From: Nocardioides marmorisolisilvae
Lineage (GTDB): Bacteria > Actinomycetota > Actinomycetes > Propionibacteriales > Nocardioidaceae
Direction of reading: 5' to 3'
Assembly (NCBI RefSeq): GCF_003725775.1
Contig: NZ_RJSG01000002.1
Span: 1,268,400-1,332,399 of the forward strand
DNA length: 64,000 nt
Below, piece by piece: positions 29,960-40,608 of this stretch. Each line of letters starts with the position of its first letter. Position 1 is the first letter of the stretch. A program made the translations under genes and the position numbers. The notes under the pieces were generated by a model. That model was not told the DNA's origin and ran no database searches. It worked only from the letters and a program-made list of their open reading frames with translations.

Positions 29960-30379
29960 TCACAGCGCCGGGACCTTCTTCTGCCCCAAGCTGGTCGCGT
30001 CGCGAAGCAGCATCGCGTTGAAGGCCGCAAGGACGCGAGTGGTCTTCACCTGCTTGAAGTAGTACGTGCCGTTGGTCGAGCAGGAGACCACACCAGCCGC
30101 GTTGGTGACCCCGGTGCACAGGTTCGCGAAATCAAGGCCGCCGGAGCCGAACCAGATCTGAACACCAGAGACGGGCTCGCCCGTCTGAGTGCTCGTGACC
30201 CGCGCGCTCATGGTTGCGGATCCCGTGAACAGTGCCAGTAGAGGCGACGGTGCCTTGGTCACCGTGATGGTCTGCACGGCGTTGAGCGGGTCAGCCTGGG
30301 CAGGCGGCGTGAAACCAGCCAAGGCGACAACGGCGGAGAGCGCAGTTGCAAAACGGACGATGCGGAACGAGTTCGGCAT
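29960..30379 (-). CDS. Small secreted protein with Ig-like fold, function unknown
   Basis: A 139-residue protein with a signal peptide (RIVRFATALSAVVALAGFTPPAQA, cleavage likely after Ala29). The mature part resembles bacterial Ig-like/carboxypeptidase-regulatory beta-sandwich repeats (MSARVTSTQTGEPVSGVQIWF...GVTNAAGVVSCS). Two cysteines may form a disulphide outside the cell. The ATG has GGGAG upstream; an earlier in-frame start is open but would destroy the signal peptide. It stands alone between tRNA-Leu and a divergent gene, and is AT-richer than its neighbours, so it may be an accessory gene. Confidence 0.7.
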   Translation of the reverse strand: MPNSFRIVRFATALSAVVALAGFTPPAQADPLNAVQTITVTKAPSPLLALFTGSATMSARVTSTQTGEPVSGVQIWFGSGGLDFANLCTGVTNAAGVVSCSTNGTYYFKQVKTTRVLAAFNAMLLRDATSLGQKKVPAL

Positions 30380-30545
30380 GGGAACTCCCGAGAGGTTGGC
30401 GATGCGTGCTCCTTCATCGTCCGCTTTCGGAACTCGTGAGTACAGATTGCCTAGACCGCTCGTCCCCGTGTGGGGTGCGAACACCTAGTTCGAATGAGTA
30501 CCCGTACGGATTCGGTGAGGTACCTCCGGACGGCACCTTTGAGGC

Positions 30546-30836
30546 ATGCCGAACACACCTGCACCTTCCAAGAACACCCCCGCCTTCTTCGCCCAAGCCG
30601 GCGTCTCGTTCGCCGTCTCCCTGCTCGGACTCCTCTTCGCCCTGCTCTACCTGCCGGTCGACCCGTGGGTCCGCGCTTTCCTGGCCATGACCACCCTGTT
30701 CCTGGTCTCCTCCTCCTTCACCCTGGCCAAAGTCGTCCGGGACGCCCAGGACGACAAGTACGTCATCTCGCGTCTCGACCAGGCCCGCTTCGACAAGGTG
30801 CTCGCCGAGCACGACCTGACCAAGACGCACCCGTGA
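30546..30836 (+). CDS. YiaA/YiaB-family inner membrane protein
   Basis: A 96-residue protein with two membrane helices (about 13-35 and 40-58) and the family-type signature FTLAKVVRDAQDD after the second helix. This matches the YiaAB two-helix domain. The C-terminal 35 residues are soluble and charged. The function of the family is unknown. The upstream sequence TTTGAGGC gives a modest ribosome-binding site. Confidence 0.72.
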   Translation: MPNTPAPSKNTPAFFAQAGVSFAVSLLGLLFALLYLPVDPWVRAFLAMTTLFLVSSSFTLAKVVRDAQDDKYVISRLDQARFDKVLAEHDLTKTHP

Positions 30837-30856
30837 CCCGGGCGGCATCCGGCCAC

Positions 30857-30862
30857 TAGATT
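30857..30862 (+). promoter_or_regulatory. -10 box TAGATT of the SDR gene (leaderless)
   Basis: Six bases before the ATG. Confidence 0.55.
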
Positions 30863-30868
30863 GGCCGG

Positions 30869-31735
30869 ATGCCGAGCCTCACGAACAAAGTCGTCCTGAT
30901 CACCGGAGGCGCGCGCGGCATCGGGGCCGCAACTGCGCAAGCCATCGTCGCCGCTGGCGGCAAGGTGATCCTCACCGATGTCGACCAGGAACCGCTGGAC
31001 AAGCTGGCCGCCGAGCTCGGGTCGGAGGCTGCCCTCGGGATCGTCGCCGACGTGACCGATCTGCCGTCGATGGAGGCCGCCGTCGCTGCCGGGGTCGCGA
31101 AGTTCGGTGGCATCGACGTCGCGCTGGCCAACGCCGGCATCGCGACGTACGGGTCGGTCCAGAACGTCGACCCCGCCGCGTTCCGGCGCCTCATCGACAT
31201 CAACATCAACGGGGTCTTCCACACCGTGCGAGCAGCGCTCCCCTCGCTCATCGAGCGCAAGGGCTACATCCTGGTGGTGTCCTCGCTGGCTGCGTTCGCA
31301 CCCGCTCCGGGCCTCGCCCCCTACAACGCCAGCAAGGCAGGCGTGGAGCACTTCGCCAACGCACTGCGGCTCGAGGTGCACCACCAGGGCGTCGACGTCG
31401 GCGTCGCGCACATGTCGTGGATCGACACGCCGCTGGTCCAGGACGCGAAGTCCGACCTGAAGTCCTTCGGCCAGCTGATCGAGGGTCTGCCGACGCCGCT
31501 CAACAAGACCACGTCCGTCGAGGCCTGCGTGAAGGCGTTCGTGAAGGGCATCGAGACCCGCAAGCGCCGGGTCTACTGCCCGAGCTGGGTCGGCATGATC
31601 AGGGCTCGGCGCAACCTGATCGCATCCTCGATCGGCGACCGGACGACCCTGAAGCGGGTACCGACCCTGCTCCCCCAGATGGACGAGGAAGTGCGCCGGC
31701 TCGGACGCTCCTCGAGCGCCCGCAACAAGGTGTGA
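30869..31735 (+). CDS. SDR-family oxidoreductase
   Basis: A 288-residue classical short-chain dehydrogenase. The N-terminal VVLITGGARGIGAAT binds the dinucleotide, ANAGIATYG is the structural NAG motif, and catalytic residues are Ser in VSSLAAFAP and Tyr/Lys in YNASK. The acidic residue after the second strand (DVDQEP) favours NAD. The substrate is not evident. TAGATT lies six bases before the ATG. It ends four bases from the convergent DUF1059 gene. Confidence 0.88.
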   Translation: MPSLTNKVVLITGGARGIGAATAQAIVAAGGKVILTDVDQEPLDKLAAELGSEAALGIVADVTDLPSMEAAVAAGVAKFGGIDVALANAGIATYGSVQNVDPAAFRRLIDININGVFHTVRAALPSLIERKGYILVVSSLAAFAPAPGLAPYNASKAGVEHFANALRLEVHHQGVDVGVAHMSWIDTPLVQDAKSDLKSFGQLIEGLPTPLNKTTSVEACVKAFVKGIETRKRRVYCPSWVGMIRARRNLIASSIGDRTTLKRVPTLLPQMDEEVRRLGRSSSARNKV

Positions 31736-31739
31736 CCTC

Positions 31740-31882
31740 CTAGGAGGCCATGAACAGGATCGACTCCCGGTCGTACTCGCGACCGGGGTGCTCGGCCGCG
31801 AGGTGGGCCTGGACGAGCTCGACCAGCTCGTCCTCGTTGGTCGCAGTGATGTACTCCCCGCACGGGCAGTTCAGACGGGTCT

Positions 31883-31886
<4 letters not shown>
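31740..31886 (-). CDS. DUF1059-like small protein (48 aa)
   Basis: A 48-residue protein, MKTRLNCPCGEYITATNEDELV followed by VQAHLAAEHPGREYDRESILFM. The CPCG pair and the HL..EHP helix match the DUF1059 pattern; a metal site using Cys7, Cys9 and the histidines is possible. Its ATG overlaps the nucleosidase stop in ATGA, and a TAGGCT box seven bases upstream (inside the nucleosidase gene) could give it a separate leaderless transcript. It is too short for default gene finding, but the family match is good. Confidence 0.8.
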
Positions 31887-33885
<1,999 letters not shown>

Positions 33886-33888
<3 letters not shown>

Positions 33889-35172
33889 GCCGGACACCTC
33901 GTACGTCGCGACCGGGCGGGTGATCCCCTTGAACTGGCCCTCGCCCTTCGGGACGCAGTCGATCTCCTCGTTCACCAGCAGCCAGGTCGCGTGGCTGATC
34001 AGCACCTTCCCGGGCTCGCAGGTCGTCTGGATCCGCGCTGCGAGGTTCACGTGCTTGCCAAGGACCGCGTACTTCATCCGGTCGGTCGAACCGAAGTTGC
34101 CGATCGTCACCACCCCGGTGTTGATCCCCATCCGGACCGCGAGCGATTCTGTGATCCCGGCCTTGCGCCAGGCGTCGTTGAGTCGCGACACCGCCACCTG
34201 CATCTCCACCGCCATCCGCACTGCACGGAGAGCATGATCGCGATCGCTGGTCGCCACCGGGGCGCCGAAGAAGACCAGGATCGCGTCGCCGGAGATCTCG
34301 TCGACGGTCCCGCCGTGTCGGTGGGCGATCGCCAGCATCTCGGAGAAGTACTCGTTGAGGACGCGCGCCAGGTCCTCGGGCTCGAGCTCCTCGGAGACGT
34401 CGGTGAACCCAACCAGGTCAGAGAAGAAGACGGTGAGCTTGGTGCGGGCCGGACGGAACTCCTCGACGTCCGTCCCCGCGATGATCTGGTCGGCCAGCTG
34501 CGAGGGGACGAACCGACGGATCAGCTGCCCGCTGCGCTCGAGCTGGGCGTTGGCCTCAGCAAGGTGTTCATCCTGCAGCCGCCGCGCTGCGATCGTGAGC
34601 AGGCTGATCGCCACGGTGATCGTGAAGGTGAGCAGGAGAGGTACGAGGATGCAGATCGCCCAGGCGACCGAGTCCTGGGCAGCGACCCGACCATCGTTGA
34701 GACCCGGCGCGTAGTCGAGAACGTCGAGGGTTTGGAGAACACCGATCACGCAGACCAGCCCCAGCGCGTAGCAGGTCGCGAAAACGCCCGCCCGGACGCC
34801 GAAGAGTAGCGCGACGAAGAGTGGGTACAGCGCGTACCCGGCTGCAAAGGGAGTCGACCAGATGCCGAGCTGGTAGTTCAGGTACCCCGCCGCGGCGCCG
34901 TAGCTAAGGACGATCAGAACCATGGTCCAACGCCCGTCGGTTCCTCGACGTGCCGGCAGCCGGGTAAGCACGCCGACCACGACGAATGCTGCTGCGAAGA
35001 AGAGGTAGAACCGGTCGTTCAAGCTCACGTCGACGACCCCGGAACGGGTCGCAGCCACGTGCGTCGGCGGCACCATCGCGATGGCGCCGAGACCTCCGGC
35101 GACAGACACCCACGCCACCTTCCGGTAGGTAGGCCCGCCATCGATCTCGATGAACCGTTCGACCAGGGTCAC
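33886..35172 (-). CDS. Membrane-anchored class III adenylate/guanylate cyclase
   Basis: About 428 residues. Six hydrophobic segments occupy roughly residues 20-200, followed by a short helical linker (ARRLQDEHLAEANAQLERSGQLI) and a cytosolic class III cyclase domain. Metal-binding aspartates are in FFSDLVGFT and EISGDAILVFFG; VNLAARIQ carries the transition-state Asn/Arg. The purine-selecting position reads K in MKYAVLG instead of Asp, so substrate choice (cAMP or cGMP) is uncertain. I start at the GTG because TAGCGT lies seven bases before it; an ATG two codons earlier is the alternative. Confidence 0.87.
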
Positions 35173-35179
35173 GAACATG

Positions 35180-35185
35180 ACGCTA
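35180..35185 (-). promoter_or_regulatory. -10 box TAGCGT of the cyclase (leaderless)
   Basis: Seven bases before the GTG at 35172 but only one before the ATG at 35178, which is why the GTG is preferred. Confidence 0.5.
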
Positions 35186-35193
35186 GCGACGCA

Positions 35194-35225
35194 GCAGGGC
35201 CCCGACCAGTAGGTCGGGACCCTGC
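35194..35225 (-). terminator. Strong hairpin after the acyl-CoA dehydrogenase pair
   Basis: A 14-bp inverted repeat (GCAGGGCCCCGACC with one G-T pair to its partner) around a 4-base loop begins 18 bases after the stop of the 403-residue acyl-CoA dehydrogenase. No T run follows. It probably ends or stabilises that transcript, and it also sits just upstream of the cyclase promoter. Confidence 0.65.
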
Positions 35226-35242
35226 GCAGGGTGTCGTTCCGG

Positions 35243-36454
35243 TTACTTCAGCTCGGCTGACGACAGGCCGAGGATGCGGCGGGCCACGATCAGCTGCTGG
35301 ATCTGCTGGGTGCCCTCGAAGATGTCGAGGATCTTGGAGTCGCGACCCCACTTCTCCAGCAGGTCGGTCTCGGAGAAGCCGAGCGTGCCGGCGAGCTCGA
35401 TGCACCGCAGGGTGACGTCGCTGCCCATCCGCCCGGCCTTGGCCTTGGCCATCGAGGCCTCCATCGAGTTGGGCTGGCGGTTGTCCGCCATCCACGCCGA
35501 CTGCAGGGTCAGCAGGTACGCCGCCTCCCAGTCCGCCTCGAGCTGGAGGAACGTCGCCGCGGCAGCCGACTGGCTGTACGCCGGCTTGTCGTAGTCGATC
35601 TCGATCCCGGCGTTCTTGAGGACGTCGCGGGTCAGGTCGAGCGAGGCGCGGGCACAACCCACGGCCATCGCCGCGACCAGCGGACGGGTGTTGTCGAAGG
35701 TGGCCATCGCGCCGGCGAAGCCCTCCTTCACGTCGATCTCCTCGTTGCCGAGGATGTTCTCCGCGGGGACCCGGCAGTTGTCGAAGATGATCACCGCGGT
35801 GTCGGAGGCGCGGATGCCGAGCTTGTGCTCGAGCCGCTCCACCCGCATGCCCTCGGTGCCCTTCTGGACCACGAACGACTTGATCGCGGCGCGGCCGAGG
35901 CTCTTGTCGAGCGTCGCCCAGACGACCACGGAGTCGGCCCGGTCACCGGCGGTCACGAAGATCTTCTCGCCGTTGAGGATGTACTCGTCGCCGTCCTTGA
36001 CCGCGGTGGTCGTGATGGCGGCCGAGTCCGATCCGAAGGACGGCTCGGTGATCGCCATCGCGGCCCAGGTGCCCTCGAACTTCTTGAGCTGCTCGTCGTT
36101 GGCGACCGAGGCGATGGCGGAGTTGCCCAGGCCCTGGCGGGGCATCGAGAGCGTCAGTCCGACGTCGCCCCAGCACATCTCCATGATGGAGAGCACCGAA
36201 GCCAGGTTGGCGCCGTTCTTGTTGCCCGCCTCGACCGGCTTGTCGTCACGACGGACGCCGGTCGCGCCGGCGCCCTCGGAGGCACCGGAGTCGGCCAGGC
36301 CGTCGATCATCGCGGCCAGCATGTCCAGCTCGACCGGGTACTCGTGCTCGGCCTGGTCGTACTTGCGGGAGATCGGCCGCAGCATGTTCATCGCGACCTG
36401 GTGGGCCTGGTCGATGAGCGGGCGGATCTTCTTGGGGGTTTCCAGATTGATCAT
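35243..36454 (-). CDS. Acyl-CoA dehydrogenase (catalytic Glu present)
   Basis: A 403-residue FAD-dependent enzyme for alpha,beta-dehydrogenation of an acyl-CoA. FAD/substrate signatures are MAITEPSFGSDSAA and RASDTAVIIFDNCRVPAENILG; the C-terminal ILDIFEGTQQIQQLIVARRIL carries the general-base glutamate in the usual EGT motif. The ATG has AAGGAGA upstream. It follows a second acyl-CoA dehydrogenase by 27 bases, so the two may make a heteromeric enzyme like some mycobacterial FadE pairs. Chain type is unknown. Confidence 0.9.
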   Translation of the reverse strand: MINLETPKKIRPLIDQAHQVAMNMLRPISRKYDQAEHEYPVELDMLAAMIDGLADSGASEGAGATGVRRDDKPVEAGNKNGANLASVLSIMEMCWGDVGLTLSMPRQGLGNSAIASVANDEQLKKFEGTWAAMAITEPSFGSDSAAITTTAVKDGDEYILNGEKIFVTAGDRADSVVVWATLDKSLGRAAIKSFVVQKGTEGMRVERLEHKLGIRASDTAVIIFDNCRVPAENILGNEEIDVKEGFAGAMATFDNTRPLVAAMAVGCARASLDLTRDVLKNAGIEIDYDKPAYSQSAAAATFLQLEADWEAAYLLTLQSAWMADNRQPNSMEASMAKAKAGRMGSDVTLRCIELAGTLGFSETDLLEKWGRDSKILDIFEGTQQIQQLIVARRILGLSSAELK

Positions 36455-36481
36455 GATCGTGTCTCCTTCGCTGACCCGAGG

Positions 36482-37843
36482 TCAGACGAGGACCGCTCCT
36501 TCCATGAGGCCGATGGCTCGCAGGTCGCGGTACCACCGCTCGACCGGGTGCTCCTTGACGAAGCCGTGGCCACCGAGCAGCTGCACGCCGTCGTTGCCGA
36601 TGCCCATGCCGCGCTCGGCACAGATCCGGCGGGCCAGGGCGATCTCGCGCGAGGCGTCCTTGCCCTGGGCGACACGGCTGGCCGCCTTGTAGGTCAGCAG
36701 GCGCATGCCCTGCAGCTCGATCGCGATGTTCGCGACCATGAAGGCCACCGACTGGCGGTGCGCGATCGGCTCACCGAAGGCGCTGCGCTCCTTGACGTAC
36801 GGGGTCACGTAGTCGAGCACTGCCTGGCCGGTGCCGATCGCGAGCGCGCACCAGGCGAGGCGGGAGTTCTGCACGACCTCGCGGTAGGTGGCTGCGTCGC
36901 CGAACAGCGCGACATCCTCCAGCGCGACGTCCTTGAGCACGAGGCGGGTCAGACCGGCCGCGCGCACACCCATCGAGGGGTCCGAGACGACGGTGATGCC
37001 CGGCGTCGAGGACTCGACGAGGAACAGCTGCGGCTTGCCGTCGAGCTCGGCGCCGATGATGAACAGCTCGGCCTCGGCACCGCGCACGACACCGGACTTC
37101 TCCCCGTTGAGCACGAAACCGTTGCCCGATCGGGTCGCCTGGGTCGAGGGCGTCAGCGGGTCGAACAGAGCCGTCGGCTCGGCGAGCACCAGGGCAGCGG
37201 CCGGGACCTCGTCACCGGCGAACGCCGGGAGGTAGGTCGACTGCTGCGCGTCGGAGCCGTACAGCGAGAGGGCGGTGGCGACCGCGCCGGACGCGAGCGA
37301 GGCGACGGCCAGGCCCATGTCGCCCTGCGAGAGCGCCTCGTGGACCAGGACGCCGGCGACGGCAGACCGCTCGGCGGCGATGCCGCCCAGCTCCTCGGAG
37401 ACGCCGAGGATCGGCAGGCCGATCTCCAGCGACGCCTTGAGCAGGTCCTCGGGGGCGGCGCAGGCCTCGTTGGCCTCCGCGGCAGCCGGGCGCACGACCT
37501 CGGTGGCGAACTCGGTGACCACGTCGACGAGCATCTGCTCGTCCTCACCCGGGGTCAGGTCGAACAGACCGGTGTTCTTCGCGGACGGGACGCGCTTTCC
37601 GCCACCGGCTCCCCCGGCGCGTGCGAACGCGCGGCCAGCGGCACTCGCGGTCTTGAACCCTGCGCTGGTCACCCGGAAGACCGTCTGCTCGCTGGTCTTG
37701 CGGATCTTCAGCCGGTCCAGGACGTCACTCTGCGCGAGCTTGTTCAGCGCAATGACGGCCAGGCCGATCGGATCACGTCTCTCGTTCTCACTGAGTCCGT
37801 GCTTGCCGCCAGCGGCCAGCACGCTCTTCACGGGGTTTGCCAT
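36482..37843 (-). CDS. Acyl-CoA dehydrogenase with N-terminal extension and short C-terminus
   Basis: A 453-residue acyl-CoA dehydrogenase. An unusual N-terminal section of about 90 residues (PVKSVLAAGGKHGLSENERRDPIG...GGAGGGKRVP) precedes the normal helical domain (DEQMLVDVVTEFATEVVRP). The family signature QLLGGHGFVKEHPVERWYRDLRAIGLMEG is present, but the protein ends six residues after the usual general-base Glu (MEGAVLV), so the last helix is missing. It may be the partner of the downstream homologue. A 17-bp palindrome lies nine bases upstream of the ATG. Confidence 0.88.
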   Translation of the reverse strand: MANPVKSVLAAGGKHGLSENERRDPIGLAVIALNKLAQSDVLDRLKIRKTSEQTVFRVTSAGFKTASAAGRAFARAGGAGGGKRVPSAKNTGLFDLTPGEDEQMLVDVVTEFATEVVRPAAAEANEACAAPEDLLKASLEIGLPILGVSEELGGIAAERSAVAGVLVHEALSQGDMGLAVASLASGAVATALSLYGSDAQQSTYLPAFAGDEVPAAALVLAEPTALFDPLTPSTQATRSGNGFVLNGEKSGVVRGAEAELFIIGAELDGKPQLFLVESSTPGITVVSDPSMGVRAAGLTRLVLKDVALEDVALFGDAATYREVVQNSRLAWCALAIGTGQAVLDYVTPYVKERSAFGEPIAHRQSVAFMVANIAIELQGMRLLTYKAASRVAQGKDASREIALARRICAERGMGIGNDGVQLLGGHGFVKEHPVERWYRDLRAIGLMEGAVLV

Positions 37844-37852
37844 GCCGGAAAC

Positions 37853-37869
37853 TGTAACTCGGAGTTACA
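37853..37869. promoter_or_regulatory. Palindromic operator in front of the acyl-CoA dehydrogenase operon
   Basis: TGTAACTC-G-GAGTTACA is a perfect 17-base palindrome in the 88-base divergent gap, next to the ribosome-binding region of the acyl-CoA dehydrogenase gene. Its form is typical of TetR-family operators that control fatty-acid or sterol breakdown. No regulator gene is adjacent. Confidence 0.7.
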
Positions 37870-37918
37870 CGTATTGCTACACCCGGGGCCGTGGCGCAGG
37901 TCACCGTGTCGCGACCCC

Positions 37919-37924
37919 TATCCT
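37919..37924 (+). promoter_or_regulatory. -10 box TATCCT of def (leaderless)
   Basis: Seven bases before the ATG. Confidence 0.55.
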
Positions 37925-37931
37925 CGACCGC

Positions 37932-38507
37932 ATGTCCGACGCAGAACCGACCGTCCTCCCAGCGGGCGGAACTATCCGTCCGATCACCCGCTGGGGCGAG
38001 GCGGTGATGCACCGACCGGCGCGCCCGGTGACCACGTTCGACGCGAACCTGCACTCCCTGGTGGCCGACATGGTCGCCACGATGTACGCCGCGGACGGCG
38101 TCGGACTGGCTGCCTGCCAGATCGGCGAGGACCTGGCCGTCTTCGTCTTCGACTGCCCCGATGACGACGACGTCAGCCACCAGGGCGTCGTCTGCAACCC
38201 AGTCCTGCACCTGCCCGAGGGCCGCGACCGCAAGCTCGACGACGACGACGAGGGCTGCCTGTCCTACCCTGGTGCGTTCGTCGCCTGCGCCCGCCCCGAC
38301 TACGCCCGGGTGACCGGCCTGGACATCCACGGCGAGCCCGTGGAGTTCAGCGGCACCGGCCTGCTGGCGCGCTGCCTCCAGCACGAGACCGACCACACCA
38401 CCGGCATGGTCTTCGGCGACCGGCTCTCCTCGCGTCTGCGCAAGAAGCTGCAGAAGCAGATGGAAGCCGAGATGGACTCCTACCCGCTCTCCTGGCCCGC
38501 CGAGTAG
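37932..38507 (+). CDS. def: Peptide deformylase
   Basis: A 191-residue metalloenzyme that removes the formyl group from new proteins' N-terminal methionine. All three motifs are visible: GVGLAACQIG, EGCLSYPG (metal-binding Cys) and QHETDH (two metal-binding His and catalytic Glu). The DDDDVSHQG segment between motifs 1 and 2 is acidic. TATCCT lies seven bases before the ATG. The C-terminal LRKKLQKQMEAEMDSY helix is common in actinobacterial deformylases. Confidence 0.95.
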   Translation: MSDAEPTVLPAGGTIRPITRWGEAVMHRPARPVTTFDANLHSLVADMVATMYAADGVGLAACQIGEDLAVFVFDCPDDDDVSHQGVVCNPVLHLPEGRDRKLDDDDEGCLSYPGAFVACARPDYARVTGLDIHGEPVEFSGTGLLARCLQHETDHTTGMVFGDRLSSRLRKKLQKQMEAEMDSYPLSWPAE

Positions 38508-38532
38508 CCCGGTTAGCGGTCGCTCGCCGGCA

Positions 38533-39333
38533 CTAAGCGCCCGTTCGGCGGGCGGCGACGTAACAGGCCACGGCAGAAGCGGCAGCGACGTTCAGCGAGT
38601 CGATTCCGGCCGCCATCGGGATGATGGCTCGCTGGTCAGCCGCCTGCTCCCAGCGCGCCGACAGCCCGCGCCCTTCGGAGCCGAGCACGAGCGCGAGCCG
38701 ATCGACGCCGGCCACGGCCTCCTCGATCGGCACGGCGTCGGGAGCGAGAGTCAACGCCACGGTGTTGAATCCTCGGGCGGACAGGTCCGGCAGGGCCGAG
38801 TGCCAGTCCGGCAACCGGGTCCACCGCATCGAGAACACGGCCCCCATCCCGACCTTGATCGCGCGCCGGTAGAGCGGGTCCGCGCAGCGCGGAGCGAGCA
38901 GAATCGCGTCGAAATCCATCGCCGCGGCGCTGCGGAACACGGCACCGACGTTCGTGTGGTCGACGACGTCCTCGAGCACGAGCACGGAGCGGGCACCGTC
39001 GAGCACCTCGTCGAGCGAGGGCAGCGGCTTGCGCTCGAAGGCCGCGAGCGCACCTCGGTGCACGTGGAAGCCCGTCAGTTCCTCGGACACAGATTCGTCG
39101 ACGACGTAGACCGGAGCCTCACCGAAGACCTCGGCGAGCCCGTCGATCCACTTCTCGGCCATCAGGAACGACCGGGGGGTGAAACCGGCCTCGACGGCCC
39201 GGCGTACGACCTTCTCCCCCTCGGCCAGGAACAGCCCGTTCTCGATCTCCAGGTGCTCGCGCAGCTGGACGTCCCGCAGGTCGCGGTAGTCCGCCAGGCG
39301 GGCGTCTGAAGGATCAGAGATCGGGGTGAGCAA
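38533..39333 (-). CDS. TrmH/SpoU-family RNA methyltransferase
   Basis: A 266-residue SPOUT methyltransferase. The N-terminal substrate-binding domain (FLAEGEKVVRRAVEAGF) is followed by the knotted domain with motif 1 ( VLVLEDVVDHTNVGAVFRSA ), motif 2 (LALVLGSEGRGLS) and motif 3 (IPMAAGIDSLNVAAASAVA). Members methylate ribose 2'-OH groups in tRNA or rRNA; the target cannot be told. The start looks like a TTG 20 bases inside the end of the siroheme gene, giving the typical PISDPSDARLADYRDL opening. Confidence 0.88.
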   Translation of the reverse strand: MLTPISDPSDARLADYRDLRDVQLREHLEIENGLFLAEGEKVVRRAVEAGFTPRSFLMAEKWIDGLAEVFGEAPVYVVDESVSEELTGFHVHRGALAAFERKPLPSLDEVLDGARSVLVLEDVVDHTNVGAVFRSAAAMDFDAILLAPRCADPLYRRAIKVGMGAVFSMRWTRLPDWHSALPDLSARGFNTVALTLAPDAVPIEEAVAGVDRLALVLGSEGRGLSARWEQAADQRAIIPMAAGIDSLNVAAASAVACYVAARRTGA

Positions 39334-40540
39334 CCCTGACCACCTCGCCGATGACGATGATCGCCGGCGGGTTCACCTGGTGCTTGACCAGGTCCTCGGC
39401 CAGCGAGCCGAGGGTCGAGAGTACGGTCCGCTCGGTCGGCATCGTGCCGTCGCAGACGACCGCGACCGGGGTGGAGGCATCACGACCCTTCTCGACCAAG
39501 GTCGCAGCGATGGCCGGAGCGTTCTCGACGCCCATCATGAGGACAACGGTGCCGCGCAGCTTGGCGACGCCTTCCCACTCGACCAGCGACTCGGGATGCC
39601 CGGGCGGCAGGTGGCCGGAGATCACCGTGAACTCGTGGGTGACTCCGCGGTGGGTGACCGGGATCCCGGCGATACCCGGGACGGCGATCGGGCTGCTGAT
39701 CCCGGGGATCACGGTGACGGGCACACCGGCCGCCTGGCAGGCGATGATCTCCTCGTAGCCGCGGCCGAAGACGAAGTTGTCGCCGCCCTTGTAGCGGGCG
39801 ACACGCTTCCCGGCGAGCGCACGCTCGACGATGATCCGGTTGATCTCTTCCTGCTGCGCGGAGCGTCCGCGTGGGAGCTTGGCCACGTCGACGAGCTCCA
39901 CGTCCGGGCTCAGGTCGCCGAGAAGCTCGCGCGGCGCGAGGCGGTCGGCGACCACGACATCGGCCTCCATCAGCGCCTTGCGCCCGGCCACGGTGATCAG
40001 GTTCGGGTCGCCCGGCCCGCCGCCGATGAGGACGACACCCGGTGCCGGCTTCGACGTACCGGTGTCCAGCTCGCCGGACTGCAGACCCTCGAGGATCTTG
40101 TCCCGCACGGCCGCCGTGCGCCGGGAGTCCCGGTACTCGCGCCGGTCGCCCAGGACCGCGACAGTGACGGCCCCGTGCCGACCGACCGCGGGGGTCCAGG
40201 CGCTGCTCGCGTGGGCGTCGTCGGAGCGCACGCAGAAGGTGTGCAGGGATTCGGAGACCTCGGTCACCCGGGCATTGACCTCGGCGTCCGCCGTGGCCGC
40301 GATGACGTACCAGGCTCCGGTGAGGTCACCGTCCTCGAAGTCACGCTGGATCCAGGTGATCTCACCCGACCCGACCAGGCCCTCGATCGCCGGGGTGACC
40401 TCCGGCGAGACGACGTGCACGTCCGCGCCGGCCGCGATCAGGCCGGGGATCCGACGCTGCGCGACGTGACCACCGCCGACCACGACGACCTTGCGGCCTG
40501 CGAGCCGGAGTCCGGAGGGGTACGTCGGAAAGTCGGTCAC
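39314..40540 (-). CDS. cysG: Bifunctional precorrin-2 dehydrogenase/uroporphyrinogen-III methyltransferase
   Basis: A 408-residue fusion. Residues 1-150 are an NAD-binding precorrin-2 dehydrogenase domain (VVVVGGGHVAQRR, AATADAEVN); residues about 165-408 are the SAM-dependent methyltransferase (VVLIGGGPGDPNLIT, PGISSPIAVPGIAGIPVTHRG). Together they convert uroporphyrinogen III to sirohydrochlorin, and possibly to siroheme, for sulfite or nitrite reductase; the chelatase activity of enterobacterial CysG is not obvious. CAGGAGA precedes the GTG. Sulfite-linked TauE exporters lie 2.3 kb away. Confidence 0.9.
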   Translation of the reverse strand: MTDFPTYPSGLRLAGRKVVVVGGGHVAQRRIPGLIAAGADVHVVSPEVTPAIEGLVGSGEITWIQRDFEDGDLTGAWYVIAATADAEVNARVTEVSESLHTFCVRSDDAHASSAWTPAVGRHGAVTVAVLGDRREYRDSRRTAAVRDKILEGLQSGELDTGTSKPAPGVVLIGGGPGDPNLITVAGRKALMEADVVVADRLAPRELLGDLSPDVELVDVAKLPRGRSAQQEEINRIIVERALAGKRVARYKGGDNFVFGRGYEEIIACQAAGVPVTVIPGISSPIAVPGIAGIPVTHRGVTHEFTVISGHLPPGHPESLVEWEGVAKLRGTVVLMMGVENAPAIAATLVEKGRDASTPVAVVCDGTMPTERTVLSTLGSLAEDLVKHQVNPPAIIVIGEVVRVAHPDL

Positions 40541-40596
40541 GAGTCCATTCTCCTGAACCGGGGCCGTGACGCGTGACCTGGGTTCACCCAGCGGAC

Positions 40597-40602
40597 TAGG
40601 GT
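40597..40602 (+). promoter_or_regulatory. -10 box TAGGGT of the YbhB gene (leaderless)
   Basis: Six bases before the ATG; would drive YbhB, the hydrolase, the small membrane protein and perhaps the Imm1-like gene. Confidence 0.55.
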
Positions 40603-40608
40603 CGAAGC

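Noticed and set aside
29810-30545. tRNA-Leu as an integration site for a mobile element
   Set aside because: No integrase, excisionase or second copy of the tRNA 3' end is found nearby.
36482-37843. Frameshift or truncation of the 453-residue acyl-CoA dehydrogenase
   Set aside because: The frame is intact to the general-base glutamate and the stop is followed by a good ribosome-binding site for the next gene; I see no downstream remnant of the missing helix in another frame.
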